Notes: generated by a model not told the origin, from the letters alone. A stretch of DNA of 64,000 bases from Pectobacterium aroidearum (GCF_041228105.1 NZ_CP166097.1:2232001-2296000), one strand, 5' to 3'; positions 9,831-19,789 are shown, counted from the first letter of the stretch. Numbers and translations are program-made.

Positions 9831-11108
9831 ATGGCGAGTAGTAACCTGATTAAACAATTGCAAGAGCGGGGCTTGATTGCCCAGGTGACGGATGAGGGTG
9901 CGTTAGCAGAGCGGCTGGCGCAAGGGCCAATTGCACTGTATTGCGGCTTTGATCCCACCGCTGACAGCTTGCATTTGGGGCATCTGGTGCCACTGCTTTG
10001 CCTGAAACGCTTCCAACTGGCTGGCCACAAACCGGTGGCACTGGTAGGCGGCGCCACGGGGCTGATCGGTGACCCAAGTTTTAAAGCGACAGAACGTAAG
10101 CTGAACACGGCCGACACCGTGGGTGAATGGGTAGAGAAAATCCGTCGTCAGGTTTCTCCATTCCTGGATTTTGACTGCGGCAAAAACAGCGCGATTGCAG
10201 CCAATAACTACGATTGGTTTGGCGGTATGAACGTGCTGGATTTCCTGCGTGACATCGGCAAACATTTCTCCGTTAATCAGATGATTAACAAAGAAGCCGT
10301 CAAACAGCGTTTAAACCGTGATGACGTGGGCATTTCCTTCACCGAGTTTTCTTACAACCTGTTGCAGGGATATGACTTTGCCTCGCTGAACAAGCAGCAT
10401 GACGTCGAGCTGCAAATTGGTGGTTCTGACCAGTGGGGCAACATCACGTCCGGCATCGATTTGACACGCCGTATGAACCAGAAACAGGTTTACGGTTTGA
10501 CCGTGCCATTGATCACCAAATCGGATGGGACGAAATTCGGTAAAACGGAAGGCGGCGCGATCTGGTTGGATGCCAGCAAGACCAGCCCTTACAAATTCTA
10601 CCAATTCTGGATCAACACGGCAGATGCCGATGTGTACCGTTTCCTGAAATTCTTCACATTCATGAGCCTCGAAGACATCGACGCGCTGGAAGAAGAAGAC
10701 AAAAACAGCGGTAAGGCTCCGCGTGCGCAGTATGTGCTGGCAGAAGAAGTGACCCGTATGGTGCATGGCGAAGCGGGTCTGGAAGCCGCTCGTCGTATTA
10801 CACAAAGTCTGTTCTCTGGCGCGTTGCAGGATATGACGCAGGACGATTTTGCCCAACTGGCGCAGGATGGTATGCCGATTATCGAACTGGAAAACGGCGC
10901 CGATTTGCAACAGGCGTTGGTGAGTGCCGAACTGGTGCCGTCACGCGGTCAGGCTCGTACGATGATCTCCTCGAATGCGGTAACCATTAACGGCGAAAAA
11001 CAGGCCGATCCTGAATACACCTTCAGCGCGCCTGACCGTCTGTTTGATCGCTATACCTTACTGCGCCGTGGTAAAAAGCACTACTGCCTGATCTGCTGGA
11101 AAGCATAA
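9831..11108 (+). CDS. tyrS: Tyrosyl-tRNA synthetase
   Basis: 425 residues when started at ATG 9831 ([14 protein letters not shown]), exactly where E. coli TyrS begins, with GGAG 6 bp upstream. Class I signatures are HLGH at 48-51 and KFGKT at 235-239. A C-terminal S4-like RNA-binding domain follows from about 350. An intrinsic terminator follows the gene. Confidence 0.97.
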   Translation: MASSNLIKQLQERGLIAQVTDEGALAERLAQGPIALYCGFDPTADSLHLGHLVPLLCLKRFQLAGHKPVALVGGATGLIGDPSFKATERKLNTADTVGEWVEKIRRQVSPFLDFDCGKNSAIAANNYDWFGGMNVLDFLRDIGKHFSVNQMINKEAVKQRLNRDDVGISFTEFSYNLLQGYDFASLNKQHDVELQIGGSDQWGNITSGIDLTRRMNQKQVYGLTVPLITKSDGTKFGKTEGGAIWLDASKTSPYKFYQFWINTADADVYRFLKFFTFMSLEDIDALEEEDKNSGKAPRAQYVLAEEVTRMVHGEAGLEAARRITQSLFSGALQDMTQDDFAQLAQDGMPIIELENGADLQQALVSAELVPSRGQARTMISSNAVTINGEKQADPEYTFSAPDRLFDRYTLLRRGKKHYCLICWKA

Positions 11109-11120
11109 GCATTACCGATA

Positions 11121-11146
11121 AGGGAGCGCCAGCTCCCTTTCTTCTT
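11121..11146 (+). terminator. Intrinsic terminator after tyrS
   Basis: A 7-bp perfect stem AGGGAGC/GCTCCCT with a GCCA loop is followed by a T-rich tail (TTCTTCTT). Confidence 0.7.
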
Positions 11147-11192
11147 GTAAGTTGAGGCGCGCAGGCGCTGGCAAGGATTTGAGTCGTATCTA

Positions 11193-12053
11193 ATGAAAAA
11201 TATACTTTCCATCCAATCCCATGTCGTTTTTGGTCATGCCGGTAACAGCGCGGCAGAGTTTCCGATGCGTCGGATGGGCGCAAACGTTTGGCCGTTGAAT
11301 ACGGTGCAATTCTCGAATCATACCCAATACGGCCACTGGACGGGGTGTGTGATGCCTGCCAGCCACCTGACCGAAGTGGTGCAGGGGATTGCGAATATTG
11401 ACAAACTGAAGACCTGTAATGCTGTACTGAGCGGTTATATCGGTTCAGCGGAGCAAGGTGAACATATTCTGGGGATTGTGCGGCAGGTAAAAGCGGCTAA
11501 TCCTGATGCGCTGTACTTCTGCGATCCGGTGATGGGTACGCCAGAGAAAGGCTGCATCGTCGCGCCCGGCGTGTCTGATTTTCATTGTCAGCAGTCGCTG
11601 CTAGCGGCCGATATTATCGCGCCGAACCTGCCTGAACTGGAACTGCTGGGTGGCCGTACCGTGCATAACGTGGCGGAAGCTGTGGCAACCGCGCGCGCCT
11701 TGTGTGAAAAAGGACCAAAAATCGTTCTGGTTAAGCACCTTAGCCGAGCCGCCGCGCGTGAAGACAGTTTTGAAATGCTGTTGGTTACGCCGACGGATGC
11801 CTGGCATATCAGCCGACCGCTGGTGGAATTTGAGCGTCAACCTGTCGGCGTGGGCGATTTAACCAGTGGATTACTGCTGGTGAACTTGCTTAAAGGCGTG
11901 GCGTTGGATAAAGCGCTGGAGCACACCACGGCGGCTGTTTATGAAGTCATGCTGGTGACGAAAGAGATGAATGAATATGAGCTGCAACTGGTTGCCGCTC
12001 AGGATGGGATTGCCAATCCGCGTCATCATTTCCAGGCGGTTCGTCTGTCGTAA
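11193..12053 (+). CDS. pdxY: Pyridoxal kinase PdxY
   Basis: 286-residue ribokinase-superfamily enzyme that phosphorylates pyridoxal in the B6 salvage pathway. The sequence follows E. coli PdxY closely: [20 protein letters not shown] at the start, [12 protein letters not shown] in the centre, and [14 protein letters not shown] with the catalytic Asp near residue 222. It is followed by a 10-bp stem-loop. The downstream neighbour gstA converges, as in E. coli. Confidence 0.96.
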   Translation: MKNILSIQSHVVFGHAGNSAAEFPMRRMGANVWPLNTVQFSNHTQYGHWTGCVMPASHLTEVVQGIANIDKLKTCNAVLSGYIGSAEQGEHILGIVRQVKAANPDALYFCDPVMGTPEKGCIVAPGVSDFHCQQSLLAADIIAPNLPELELLGGRTVHNVAEAVATARALCEKGPKIVLVKHLSRAAAREDSFEMLLVTPTDAWHISRPLVEFERQPVGVGDLTSGLLLVNLLKGVALDKALEHTTAAVYEVMLVTKEMNEYELQLVAAQDGIANPRHHFQAVRLS

Positions 12054-12060
12054 AACGTAT

Positions 12061-12083
12061 AACGCCCCGAATGTCGGGGCGTT
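12061..12083. terminator. Stem-loop after pdxY
   Basis: AACGCCCCGA and its perfect reverse complement are separated by a 3-base loop, between the convergent pdxY and gstA. The T-run is poor on both strands. Confidence 0.6.
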
Positions 12084-12095
12084 ATGGCGTGTTAT

Positions 12096-12131
12096 CCTTT
12101 CAACCTTTCAACCTTTCAACCTTTCAACCTT
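12096..12131. repeat. 8-bp tandem repeat spanning the gstA stop codon
   Basis: Four exact copies of CCTTTCAA plus a partial fifth run through the 3' end of gstA. On the gstA strand the array encodes the last residues, KVERLKG, and supplies the TGA stop. Because 8 is not a multiple of 3, copy-number change can alter the C-terminus. Confidence 0.95.
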
Positions 12132-12716
12132 AAGCGCGGTCGCGACGGAAGGACGTTCGGCAATATGGTCGAGGTAAGCCGCCAGCGCAGGGTAGCGGAA
12201 CATATCCAGTTTTAGCGACTGTGCCCAGCGCATCACGGTAAACAGATACGCATCGGCGATACTGAAACGGTTGGCGACTAAATAATTCTGCTCACTTAAC
12301 ACCAAATTGATATAACGGAATTTGACCTGCAAATATTCCATTAGCAGCTCTTTATACGTCTCCGGCGTACCAGGACGGAAGATCGGTGTAAACGTTTTGT
12401 GCAGTTCAGCAGAAATGTAATTCAGCCATTCGAGAGTATGGTAGCGCGCCATGCTGCCGGTGGGGGCGATAAGGTTACAGTGCGGAACCAGATCGGCAAT
12501 GTACTCAGCGATGGCGACACCCTCCGTCAGGATAGAACCATCATCTAGCTCTAACGCTGGCACCATCCCTTTTGGGTTGATGAACGTATAGTCGGTTCCA
12601 CGCTCTGTTTTTTTCGTGCGCAGATTAACCTTCTCCAGCTTGAACTCCAGTTTGGATTCGATCAAAACGATGTGTGTAAAAAGAGAACTGCTTTCAGCTT
12701 GATAAAACAGTTTCAT
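12108..12716 (-). CDS. gstA: Glutathione S-transferase, GstA-like, with Ser in place of catalytic Cys10
   Basis: 202-residue cytoplasmic GST. It has the thioredoxin-like N-terminal domain (NPKGMVPALELDDGSILTEG, the glutathione-binding cis-Pro region) and an all-helical C-terminal domain (ELHKTFTPIFRPGTP). Synteny with pdxY and overall identity indicate the GstA orthologue. Beta-class GSTs have Cys10 (E. coli ACSL); here the segment reads SSSL, so Ser occupies that place. His near residue 106 is kept. The last residues are encoded by an 8-bp tandem repeat, unlike the usual C-terminus. Confidence 0.9.
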   Translation of the reverse strand: MKLFYQAESSSLFTHIVLIESKLEFKLEKVNLRTKKTERGTDYTFINPKGMVPALELDDGSILTEGVAIAEYIADLVPHCNLIAPTGSMARYHTLEWLNYISAELHKTFTPIFRPGTPETYKELLMEYLQVKFRYINLVLSEQNYLVANRFSIADAYLFTVMRWAQSLKLDMFRYPALAAYLDHIAERPSVATALKVERLKG

Positions 12717-13304
12717 GAAAACCCCTTTCTATTATTATTTTTCCATCAACACATGCGCTGATGATTGTTGAATAGCTACATGTCGTTTTTTTACAACAAA
12801 ACGTAACGGGAGAGTGTGAGGCCTCTTGCAAAATACTCCTTATGTATGATTATTGCATGAAATTTGGGCGATTTTGACGGTGCAACGTCAAATTTTTATA
12901 CGTCATTTCGAGGCCGTCTTGCTGGTTTTGGCACGAAGGTGAGTAAAGCCGTGCCGCACGTGACGTATGCCATCTTTGGCTGGGGAAGATTCACCTGCGT
13001 TACGGTTTGTTAGGGGGCTTCAGGGTGAGCCTGATCGCGACAGGCAGGGTGAAGAGGCGATAACGCAGGGAACGCGCTAAATAAAATGGCACAGTGGGTT
13101 TTTGAAGCACATGCGGTTAAATCAGCGGCATGAGTGATGTTTTTCTGCGCATGACTTATAGATGTTAATTAATTATTACTAAATCTGTTGATAAGAAAAA
13201 TTTCATTAGTGACAGGTTTCGTATTTTTCATGGTACCGTCAATTTAAGTTATTTCCCCAAGGCGAGTGCCTCATGGATATTTAAAAATGAAAATAGGAGG
13301 GGGT

Positions 13305-13364
13305 ATGAAGGGACGTCGTTTATTGTCATGCCGATTAAATTACCCCTTTATTTGTTGCATGTAA
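13305..13364 (+). CDS. Candidate 19-residue small ORF
   Basis: ATG preceded by a full AGGAGG at 4 bp spacing. The product starts MKGRRLLSC and is rich in Arg and Cys, with no family recognised. Translation is possible but rests only on the ribosome-binding site. Confidence 0.25.
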   Translation: MKGRRLLSCRLNYPFICCM

Positions 13365-13380
13365 CAAAAGAGGAGTAGCT

Positions 13381-13470
13381 ATGTTGAATGATTTTCGTGA
13401 AAAGAGCGTGAAATTAGCGAGTCATGAGGTTTCCAATTATCCCCTCGCGTTGTTGAAATGTTTCTATTAA
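13381..13470 (+). CDS. Candidate 29-residue small ORF
   Basis: ATG preceded by AGAGGAGT at 4-5 bp spacing, 16 bp after the preceding short frame. The product MLNDFREKSVKLASHEVS continues for 11 more residues. No family is recognised. It could be a leader peptide for the downstream symporter. Confidence 0.3.
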   Translation: MLNDFREKSVKLASHEVSNYPLALLKCFY

Positions 13471-13634
13471 TGATGAAGAGTCAATAACATTCCCAGTTAT
13501 TCTTGTATCAAGATACAGACAATATTACGACCAAGAACAGGATGAACTGTAAGGTGATTGCGATGATGTATCGAACGGTGAATTCTTACTAATAATGCGT
13601 ATTGTCTGGTGCTATTTATTACCATGAGGTTACT

Positions 13635-14939
13635 ATGAAAAAGAACAGCTTATTGTTTTTTATCGCCTTGGCTATTGTTCTCGGAATTATTGTTGGCGGG
13701 ATTTGTCATTCTTTATTAACTGAGCAGCAAGCTAAAGAAGTCGTCTCCTACTTTAATTTAGTGACCGATGTTTTTCTTCGTCTGATAAAGATGATTATTG
13801 CACCATTGGTATTCGCCACATTGGTATCTGGTCTTGCCAGTATGGGGAATTCTTCTTCCGTCGGCCGAATAGGCCTGAAGGCTATGGTGTGGTTTATTTG
13901 TTCTTCAATGGTTTCCCTTTTTATTGGCATGTTATTGGCAAATATCTTCGAGCCCGGTGTTGGCATGAACCTCGCCATTCCCAGTACGCCAATAGCGGTA
14001 GATACTGGCGTAAGTACCGGTGGATTTACGCTGAAAAGCTTCATTGCCCATATATTTCCACGCAGCATCGTCGAGGCGATGGCGAATAATGAAATATTGC
14101 AGATCCTGGTGTTCTCGATGTTTTTTGGTTCTGCACTGGCTTTTGTGAAAGGCCAAAACAAGCATGCGGTTACCATGGAATCGATGGTCGAGGAACTGGC
14201 GAAAGTGATGTTTCGGGTGACGGACTATGTCATGCGATTAGCGCCTTTGGCCGTATTTTCCTCGCTGGCGTCTTCTATTACGACCGAAGGTCTGGGGCTT
14301 CTGCTCGACTTTGGCAAGGTCATCGGTGAGTTTTACCTTGGGTTGGCGCTGCTATGGGGGCTTATGTTCGGTGCCGGTGCGCTGTTCCTCGGCAAGAAAG
14401 CAACCTGGGGGTTGATCAAACTGTTGCGTGAACCCAGTATGCTGGCTTTTGCCACCGCCAGCAGCGAAGCGGCCTATCCAAAAACAATGGAAGCGCTGAG
14501 CGAGTTCGGCGTTCCTAAAAAAATCACCAGCTTTGTACTCCCATTGGGGTATTCCTTTAACCTTGTCGGCTCCATGATATATCAGGCGTTTGCCATTCTG
14601 TTTATCGCGCAGGCTTACAATATTCACCTCAGTTTGACGCAGCAGACGCTGATTCTGCTGACGTTGATGATTACCAGTAAAGGTATGGCGGGCGTAGCAC
14701 GTGCGGCGGTGGTGGTGGTGGCGGCGACATTGCCGATGTTCAGCTTACCCGAAGCCGGCATTTTACTGATTATTGGTATCGACCAGTTTCTGGATATGGG
14801 CCGCACGGCGACCAATGTGATTGGTAACGGCATGGCGACCGCGGTTGTTGCCAAGCTGGAACGCAACCACGATCTGGAAGAACCCGAGCATGAGCATTCC
14901 GAGGAAGAAGCCCCTGTGATGGCAACCGGGAATGTCTAA
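13635..14939 (+). CDS. Dicarboxylate/amino acid:cation symporter (DAACS family)
   Basis: 434-residue inner-membrane carrier with about eight hydrophobic helices and two re-entrant loops. The signature is near the C-terminal half: SKGMAGVARAAVVVVAATL followed by GIDQFLDMGRTATNVIGNG, corresponding to the substrate- and cation-binding region of GltP/GltT/DctA proteins. Substrate cannot be told (glutamate, aspartate or C4-dicarboxylates). ATG 13635 has GAGG 6 bp upstream. The C-terminal tail is Glu/His-rich. A strong terminator follows, so it is monocistronic. Confidence 0.88.
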   Translation: MKKNSLLFFIALAIVLGIIVGGICHSLLTEQQAKEVVSYFNLVTDVFLRLIKMIIAPLVFATLVSGLASMGNSSSVGRIGLKAMVWFICSSMVSLFIGMLLANIFEPGVGMNLAIPSTPIAVDTGVSTGGFTLKSFIAHIFPRSIVEAMANNEILQILVFSMFFGSALAFVKGQNKHAVTMESMVEELAKVMFRVTDYVMRLAPLAVFSSLASSITTEGLGLLLDFGKVIGEFYLGLALLWGLMFGAGALFLGKKATWGLIKLLREPSMLAFATASSEAAYPKTMEALSEFGVPKKITSFVLPLGYSFNLVGSMIYQAFAILFIAQAYNIHLSLTQQTLILLTLMITSKGMAGVARAAVVVVAATLPMFSLPEAGILLIIGIDQFLDMGRTATNVIGNGMATAVVAKLERNHDLEEPEHEHSEEEAPVMATGNV

Positions 14940-14962
14940 ATCCAGTTCAGGTTAATACGCAG

Positions 14963-14995
14963 AGAAAGACGGCATCCGAGCCGTCTTTCTTTTTT
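14963..14995 (+). terminator. Intrinsic terminator after the symporter gene
   Basis: An 11-bp perfect stem (AGAAAGACGGC paired with GCCGTCTTTCT) with a 6-base loop is followed by a T-run. Confidence 0.93.
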
Positions 14996-15238
14996 GCCTT
15001 CGCTATCCTCTCCACGCCACCCTTACCACTGTTTTCTACCATTTTCACTTTCCTCTTTGCGCTTGTTCCGCGCTGCTGCTTTTCAATAGTTAGCGGCTAT
15101 TGCTGCATTCATATCGTGTTGTTGCAAAAACGTTATTTTTTGTTTGTGTTATCTTTAAATAAGACCGCAAGCTCAGGCTGGTTATTCATTAATCGCCCGA
15201 TGCAGAATAACGAATAGCAAGTTAATTTGGGAGGAAGC

Positions 15239-17911
15239 ATGTCATCACACCTTCGCGACACTTGTCTGGACACACTGACGGTACAACAGCAGATTTACCA
15301 TTACTACAGCCTGCCAAAGGCGGCGAAAACGCTCGGCAACATCGATAAATTGCCGAAATCACTCAAAGTGCTGCTGGAGAATTTACTACGCCATCAGGAC
15401 GGCGACACAGTAGAGCAGGACGATCTTCAGGCCGTCGTGGACTGGCTGAAGACAGGCCATGTTGACCGGGAAATCGCTTATCGTCCCGCGCGTGTATTAA
15501 TGCAGGATTTTACCGGCGTGCCCGCCGTGGTCGATCTGGCGGCGATGCGAGCGGCGGTGAAACGGCTAGGCGGCGATGTGAATAAGGTTAACCCGCTGTC
15601 GCCGGTCGATCTGGTTATCGACCACTCGGTGACGGTTGACCACTTCGGCGATCGTCAGGCGCTGACGGATAACACACAGTTGGAAATGGCGCGTAACCGT
15701 GAACGTTATGAATTTCTGCGCTGGGGGCAAAATGCCTTTAGCCACTTTAGCGTTGTGCCGCCGGGAACCGGAATTTGCCATCAGGTGAATCTGGAGTATC
15801 TGGCTAAGGCCATCTGGTATGAAAAGCAGGGCGGCAAACAGTTTGCCTATCCCGATACGCTGGTGGGAACCGATTCACACACCACGATGATTAACGGTTT
15901 GGGCGTGCTCGGCTGGGGCGTCGGCGGGATAGAGGCCGAAGCGGCGATGCTGGGGCAGCCTGTTTCGATGCTGATCCCTGATGTGGTTGGCGTCAAGCTA
16001 AGCGGCAAGATGCGCGAAGGGATCACGGCAACCGATCTGGTCCTGACGGTCACGCAGATGTTGCGTAAACACGGCGTGGTCGGCAAGTTTGTGGAGTTTT
16101 ACGGTGATGGACTGGATTCGCTGCCGCTGGCGGATCGTGCAACCATCGCCAACATGGCACCGGAATACGGTGCGACCTGTGGCTTCTTTCCTATCGACCA
16201 AATCACGCTGGACTACATGCGGTTGACCAACCGTGCGGAAGAACAGATTGCGCTGGTGGAAGCTTACAGTAAGCAGCAAGGGCTGTGGCGTAATACCGGG
16301 GATGAACCGGTATTTACCAGCCAGCTCGCGCTGGATTTGGCGACGGTGGAAACCAGTCTGGCGGGGCCGAAACGTCCGCAAGATCGTGTGCCTTTAGCGG
16401 GGGTACCGGAGGCTTTCAAAGCCAGTCGGGAGCTGGATGTCAGCACGGTGAAGAACCGTTCTGACTATGAAGAATTCACGCTGGAAGGCGAAACGCACCG
16501 TTTACAGCAGGGGGCTGTCGTGATTGCTGCGATCACCTCCTGTACCAATACTTCGAATCCGAGCGTGCTGATGACGGCCGGGCTGTTGGCAAAAAACGCC
16601 GTAGAACGCGGCCTGAAAACCAAGCCGTGGGTGAAAACCTCGCTGGCGCCCGGTTCACGGGTCGTAACCGATTACTATGCCAAAGCGGGATTAACGACGT
16701 ACCTTGATGCGTTGGGATTCAACCTGGTGGGTTACGGCTGTACTACCTGTATCGGTAACTCCGGGCCGCTGCCGGATGCGATTGAAGCCGCGATAAAAGC
16801 CGGCGATCTGACGGTTGGCGCGGTGCTGTCAGGCAACCGTAACTTTGAAGGCCGTATTCATCCGCTGGTGAAGACGAACTGGCTGGCGTCACCGCCACTG
16901 GTCGTCGCGTATGCGCTGGCGGGGAATATGAACGTCGATCTGACGCAAGAACCATTGGGGGAAGATCGTGACGGGAAAGCCGTCTACCTGAAAGATATCT
17001 GGCCGTCGACCAAAGCGGTGGCAGACGCGGTATTGAACGTCAGCGCGGGTATGTTCCATAAACAGTATGCGGCGGTGTTTGAAGGAACACAGGAGTGGCA
17101 GGACATTGAGGTCGATGACAATCCCACCTATCAATGGCCGGAAGAGTCGACTTATATTCGCCAGACGCCTTTCTTCCTGGATATGGGGAAAGAACCTGAA
17201 CCGGTTCAGGATATCCACAAGGCGCGTATTCTGGCGATGCTGGGGGATTCGGTTACCACCGACCATATCTCACCGGCAGGCAATATCAAACGCGATAGTC
17301 CGGCTGGGAAATATTTGCTGGAGCGCGGCGTCGAAACTGCGGAGTTCAACTCTTACGGTTCACGACGCGGTAACCATGAAGTGATGATGCGCGGGACATT
17401 CGCCAATATCCGTATCCGTAATGAGATGGTGCCGGGTAAAGAGGGTGGCTATACCCGCCACATCCCGTCGCAGAATGAGATGACGATCTATGACGCGGCG
17501 ATGCGCTACAAGGACGACAATGTCCCGCTGGCGCTGTTTGCGGGGAAAGAATACGGTTCAGGCTCTAGCCGCGACTGGGCAGCGAAAGGCCCGCGTTTGC
17601 TGGGGGTTCGCGTGGTGATTGCCGAATCGTTCGAGCGTATTCACCGCTCCAACCTGATCGGGATGGGGATTCTACCGCTGGAATTTCCTGAAGGGGTGAC
17701 GCGTAAGACGCTACAGCTCACCGGAGACGAGCAGATTTCGATTACGGGATTAAATCAGCTAACACCGGGTGCTACGGTTGAGGTCAACATCACGGATGCC
17801 AGCGGTAACACGCAGGCAATCAGCACCCGCTGCCGCATCGACACCCGTAACGAACTGACCTACTACCAGAACGACGGTATCCTACATTACGTTATCCGCA
17901 ATATGCTGTAA
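15239..17911 (+). CDS. acnA: Aconitate hydratase A
   Basis: 890 residues. AcnA interconverts citrate and isocitrate in the TCA cycle and is the stress-stable isozyme in E. coli. The three [4Fe-4S] ligands are Cys435 (TSCTNTSNPS), Cys501 and Cys504 (GYGCTTCIGNSGPL), at the E. coli positions. The C-terminal swivel domain has GSSRDWAAKGPRLLGVR. The start at ATG 15239 is set by GGGAGGAAG just upstream. acnA normally precedes ribA; here a peptide-binding protein gene lies between them. Confidence 0.97.
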   Translation: MSSHLRDTCLDTLTVQQQIYHYYSLPKAAKTLGNIDKLPKSLKVLLENLLRHQDGDTVEQDDLQAVVDWLKTGHVDREIAYRPARVLMQDFTGVPAVVDLAAMRAAVKRLGGDVNKVNPLSPVDLVIDHSVTVDHFGDRQALTDNTQLEMARNRERYEFLRWGQNAFSHFSVVPPGTGICHQVNLEYLAKAIWYEKQGGKQFAYPDTLVGTDSHTTMINGLGVLGWGVGGIEAEAAMLGQPVSMLIPDVVGVKLSGKMREGITATDLVLTVTQMLRKHGVVGKFVEFYGDGLDSLPLADRATIANMAPEYGATCGFFPIDQITLDYMRLTNRAEEQIALVEAYSKQQGLWRNTGDEPVFTSQLALDLATVETSLAGPKRPQDRVPLAGVPEAFKASRELDVSTVKNRSDYEEFTLEGETHRLQQGAVVIAAITSCTNTSNPSVLMTAGLLAKNAVERGLKTKPWVKTSLAPGSRVVTDYYAKAGLTTYLDALGFNLVGYGCTTCIGNSGPLPDAIEAAIKAGDLTVGAVLSGNRNFEGRIHPLVKTNWLASPPLVVAYALAGNMNVDLTQEPLGEDRDGKAVYLKDIWPSTKAVADAVLNVSAGMFHKQYAAVFEGTQEWQDIEVDDNPTYQWPEESTYIRQTPFFLDMGKEPEPVQDIHKARILAMLGDSVTTDHISPAGNIKRDSPAGKYLLERGVETAEFNSYGSRRGNHEVMMRGTFANIRIRNEMVPGKEGGYTRHIPSQNEMTIYDAAMRYKDDNVPLALFAGKEYGSGSSRDWAAKGPRLLGVRVVIAESFERIHRSNLIGMGILPLEFPEGVTRKTLQLTGDEQISITGLNQLTPGATVEVNITDASGNTQAISTRCRIDTRNELTYYQNDGILHYVIRNML

Positions 17912-18123
17912 CGCCACTCCCGTTTAGTCCTGTCGCGCTGGTGCACTTTTTCCTCTGCACCGGCGCACGTTTTCCCACATTAAATGCTCGAATCCTCAGG
18001 TGAATTGTGGTTAGGTTGTAGTGACGCTAACTACATGGGGAATAAGTAAAAACTATTGCCCAGCCATGCCCCGAATACAGCGTGAATGCTGCTAAGAATG
18101 ACGGGGATATAACAGGAGGTTAC

Positions 18124-19755
18124 ATGAATGAGTTGATCAAAAAACGTTTCAAACACTCGCTGCTGTTTCTCACGCTGTGTACGGCGGGGGCGACATCGGC
18201 TTTTGCAGCTCAGGTTCCTGCCGGCGCGGTGCTGGCGGATAAGCAAGAGTTAGTGCGCGGCAATGGTTCTGAGCCTGCCTCGTTGGATCCGCACAAGGTG
18301 GAAAGCGATGTAGAAGGCCACATTATCAATGATTTCTTCGATAATCTGGTGCGTGTCGGTGATGATGGTGTTATCCAGCCGCGACTGGCTGAGCGCTGGG
18401 ATAATAAAGACAACACGGTGTGGACGTTCCACCTGCGGCCTGATGCCAAATGGTCCGATGGTTCACCGATTACCGCTGACGATGTGGTTTACAGCTGGCG
18501 ACGCCTTGGCGATCCGAAAACGCTGTCACCTTACGGCAGCTATGTCGCTAGCATGTACGTGAAGAATGCGGCGGATATTATGGCGGGTAAGAAAGCGCCA
18601 GACACCTTGGGTATCAAGGCACTGGATAGTCATACCGTTGAAGTTACGCTGGAGCATCCACTTTCGTATTTTCTGGAAATGTCGGCTTACCATGTACTGG
18701 TGCCATTACCGAAAGCGGTGATTGAAAAACATCCAGAAAACTGGACGCAGGTCGGTAATTTTGTCAGCAGCGGTCCCTACACGCTGAGCGAGTGGGTGGT
18801 TAACGAACGCATTGTCGGCAAGCGCAATAGCCAGTATTGGGATAACGCGCATACGGTGATTAACAAAGTGACGTACCTGCCGATCAGCTCGCAAGCGGCG
18901 GAATTAAATCGTTATAAATCGGGCGAAATTGACATTACGGGGCTTTTATCACCGATTCAGTTCGCATCACTGAAAAAAGAATACCCGCAGGAAGTGAAGG
19001 TGGCACCGCAGATCGGTACCTACTTCTATCGCTTCAATACGAAAAAGGCTCCTTTTGACGATCCTCGTGTCCGTCGTGCTCTGGACCTCAGCTTAGATAA
19101 AGACATCATCGCAAATAATGTATTGGGGATGGGACAGACGCCTGCTTACAGTTTGATTCCTAAAAATATCGGGGGCTTCCAGCGTAAGGATCCTCTATGG
19201 GCAAGTTGGACACAGCAACAGCGCAATGACGAAGCGAAAAAACTGTTGAAAGAGGCCGGATTCGATGAAAAACATCCGCTGAAATTCAACCTGCTTTACA
19301 ACACCTCTGAATCACATTTACGTGTGGCGATCGCCGCGAGTTCAATGTGGAAGAAAAATCTTGGTTCAGAAGTGACGCTGCAAAATCAGGAATGGAAAAC
19401 CATGCTGGATACCGTACGTACGGGGGATTTTGAAGTGGTCAGACAATCCTGGACAGGGGATTACAATGAAGCCAGTACGTTCCTGAATACGTTGGAAACC
19501 AATGACAGTAACAACAACGGTAAATTCAGTAATGCCCAGTATGATGCGTTGCTGAAAAAGGCGCTGACGGTCAAGGATAAGCAGGAGAAAGAGGCTATTT
19601 ATCAACAGGCTTCGGATATTTTAGATAACACTATTCCATTGTTGCCTATCTACTATTATGTTCAGCCACAGATGGTTAAGACGTATGTTGGTGGTTTTTC
19701 GCCGAATGTGCGCGGCGATTATTACACGCAAGATATGTACATCCTAAAGCACTAA
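18124..19755 (+). CDS. Orphan oligopeptide ABC transporter substrate-binding protein (OppA/MppA-like)
   Basis: 543-residue periplasmic protein of the SBP_bac_5 family. The signal peptide covers about residues 1-28 (ending SAFA). Family motifs are GSEPASLDPHKVESD and the long dipeptide-binding fold up to NVRGDYYTQDMYILKH. GGAGGT lies before the ATG. No permease or ATPase gene is adjacent, so it may feed an Opp system encoded elsewhere, as E. coli MppA does for murein tripeptide. OppA and MppA cannot be told apart from the sequence alone. Confidence 0.9.
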   Translation: MNELIKKRFKHSLLFLTLCTAGATSAFAAQVPAGAVLADKQELVRGNGSEPASLDPHKVESDVEGHIINDFFDNLVRVGDDGVIQPRLAERWDNKDNTVWTFHLRPDAKWSDGSPITADDVVYSWRRLGDPKTLSPYGSYVASMYVKNAADIMAGKKAPDTLGIKALDSHTVEVTLEHPLSYFLEMSAYHVLVPLPKAVIEKHPENWTQVGNFVSSGPYTLSEWVVNERIVGKRNSQYWDNAHTVINKVTYLPISSQAAELNRYKSGEIDITGLLSPIQFASLKKEYPQEVKVAPQIGTYFYRFNTKKAPFDDPRVRRALDLSLDKDIIANNVLGMGQTPAYSLIPKNIGGFQRKDPLWASWTQQQRNDEAKKLLKEAGFDEKHPLKFNLLYNTSESHLRVAIAASSMWKKNLGSEVTLQNQEWKTMLDTVRTGDFEVVRQSWTGDYNEASTFLNTLETNDSNNNGKFSNAQYDALLKKALTVKDKQEKEAIYQQASDILDNTIPLLPIYYYVQPQMVKTYVGGFSPNVRGDYYTQDMYILKH

Positions 19756-19764
19756 TCTCAATAA

Positions 19765-19789
19765 AACAGCCGGTGAGAAACCGGCTGTT
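19765..19789. terminator. Stem-loop between convergent oppA-like gene and ribA
   Basis: AACAGCCGGT and its perfect reverse complement are separated by a 5-base loop. It is flanked by T-rich DNA on both strands, so it could end transcripts from both sides. Confidence 0.7.

Larger units (their letters stand above)
12717..13634. other. Long intergenic region gstA to symporter, with short reading frames
   Basis: This 0.9-kb stretch has no gene of ordinary size. It holds an imperfect hairpin (13018-13054: CTTCA/TGAAG outside, GCCTG/CAGGC inside) and two very short reading frames with good ribosome-binding sites (13305-13364 and 13381-13470). The DNA becomes AT-rich after 13140. It may carry a long 5' leader or a small RNA. 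Confidence 0.4.

Noticed and set aside
10311..10910. 199-codon frame opposite tyrS
   Set aside because: Antisense shadow of the highly conserved TyrS frame, with no family features.
13563..13592. Nine-codon frame just before the symporter gene
   Set aside because: Too short and with only a weak ribosome-binding site; not counted with the two better short frames.
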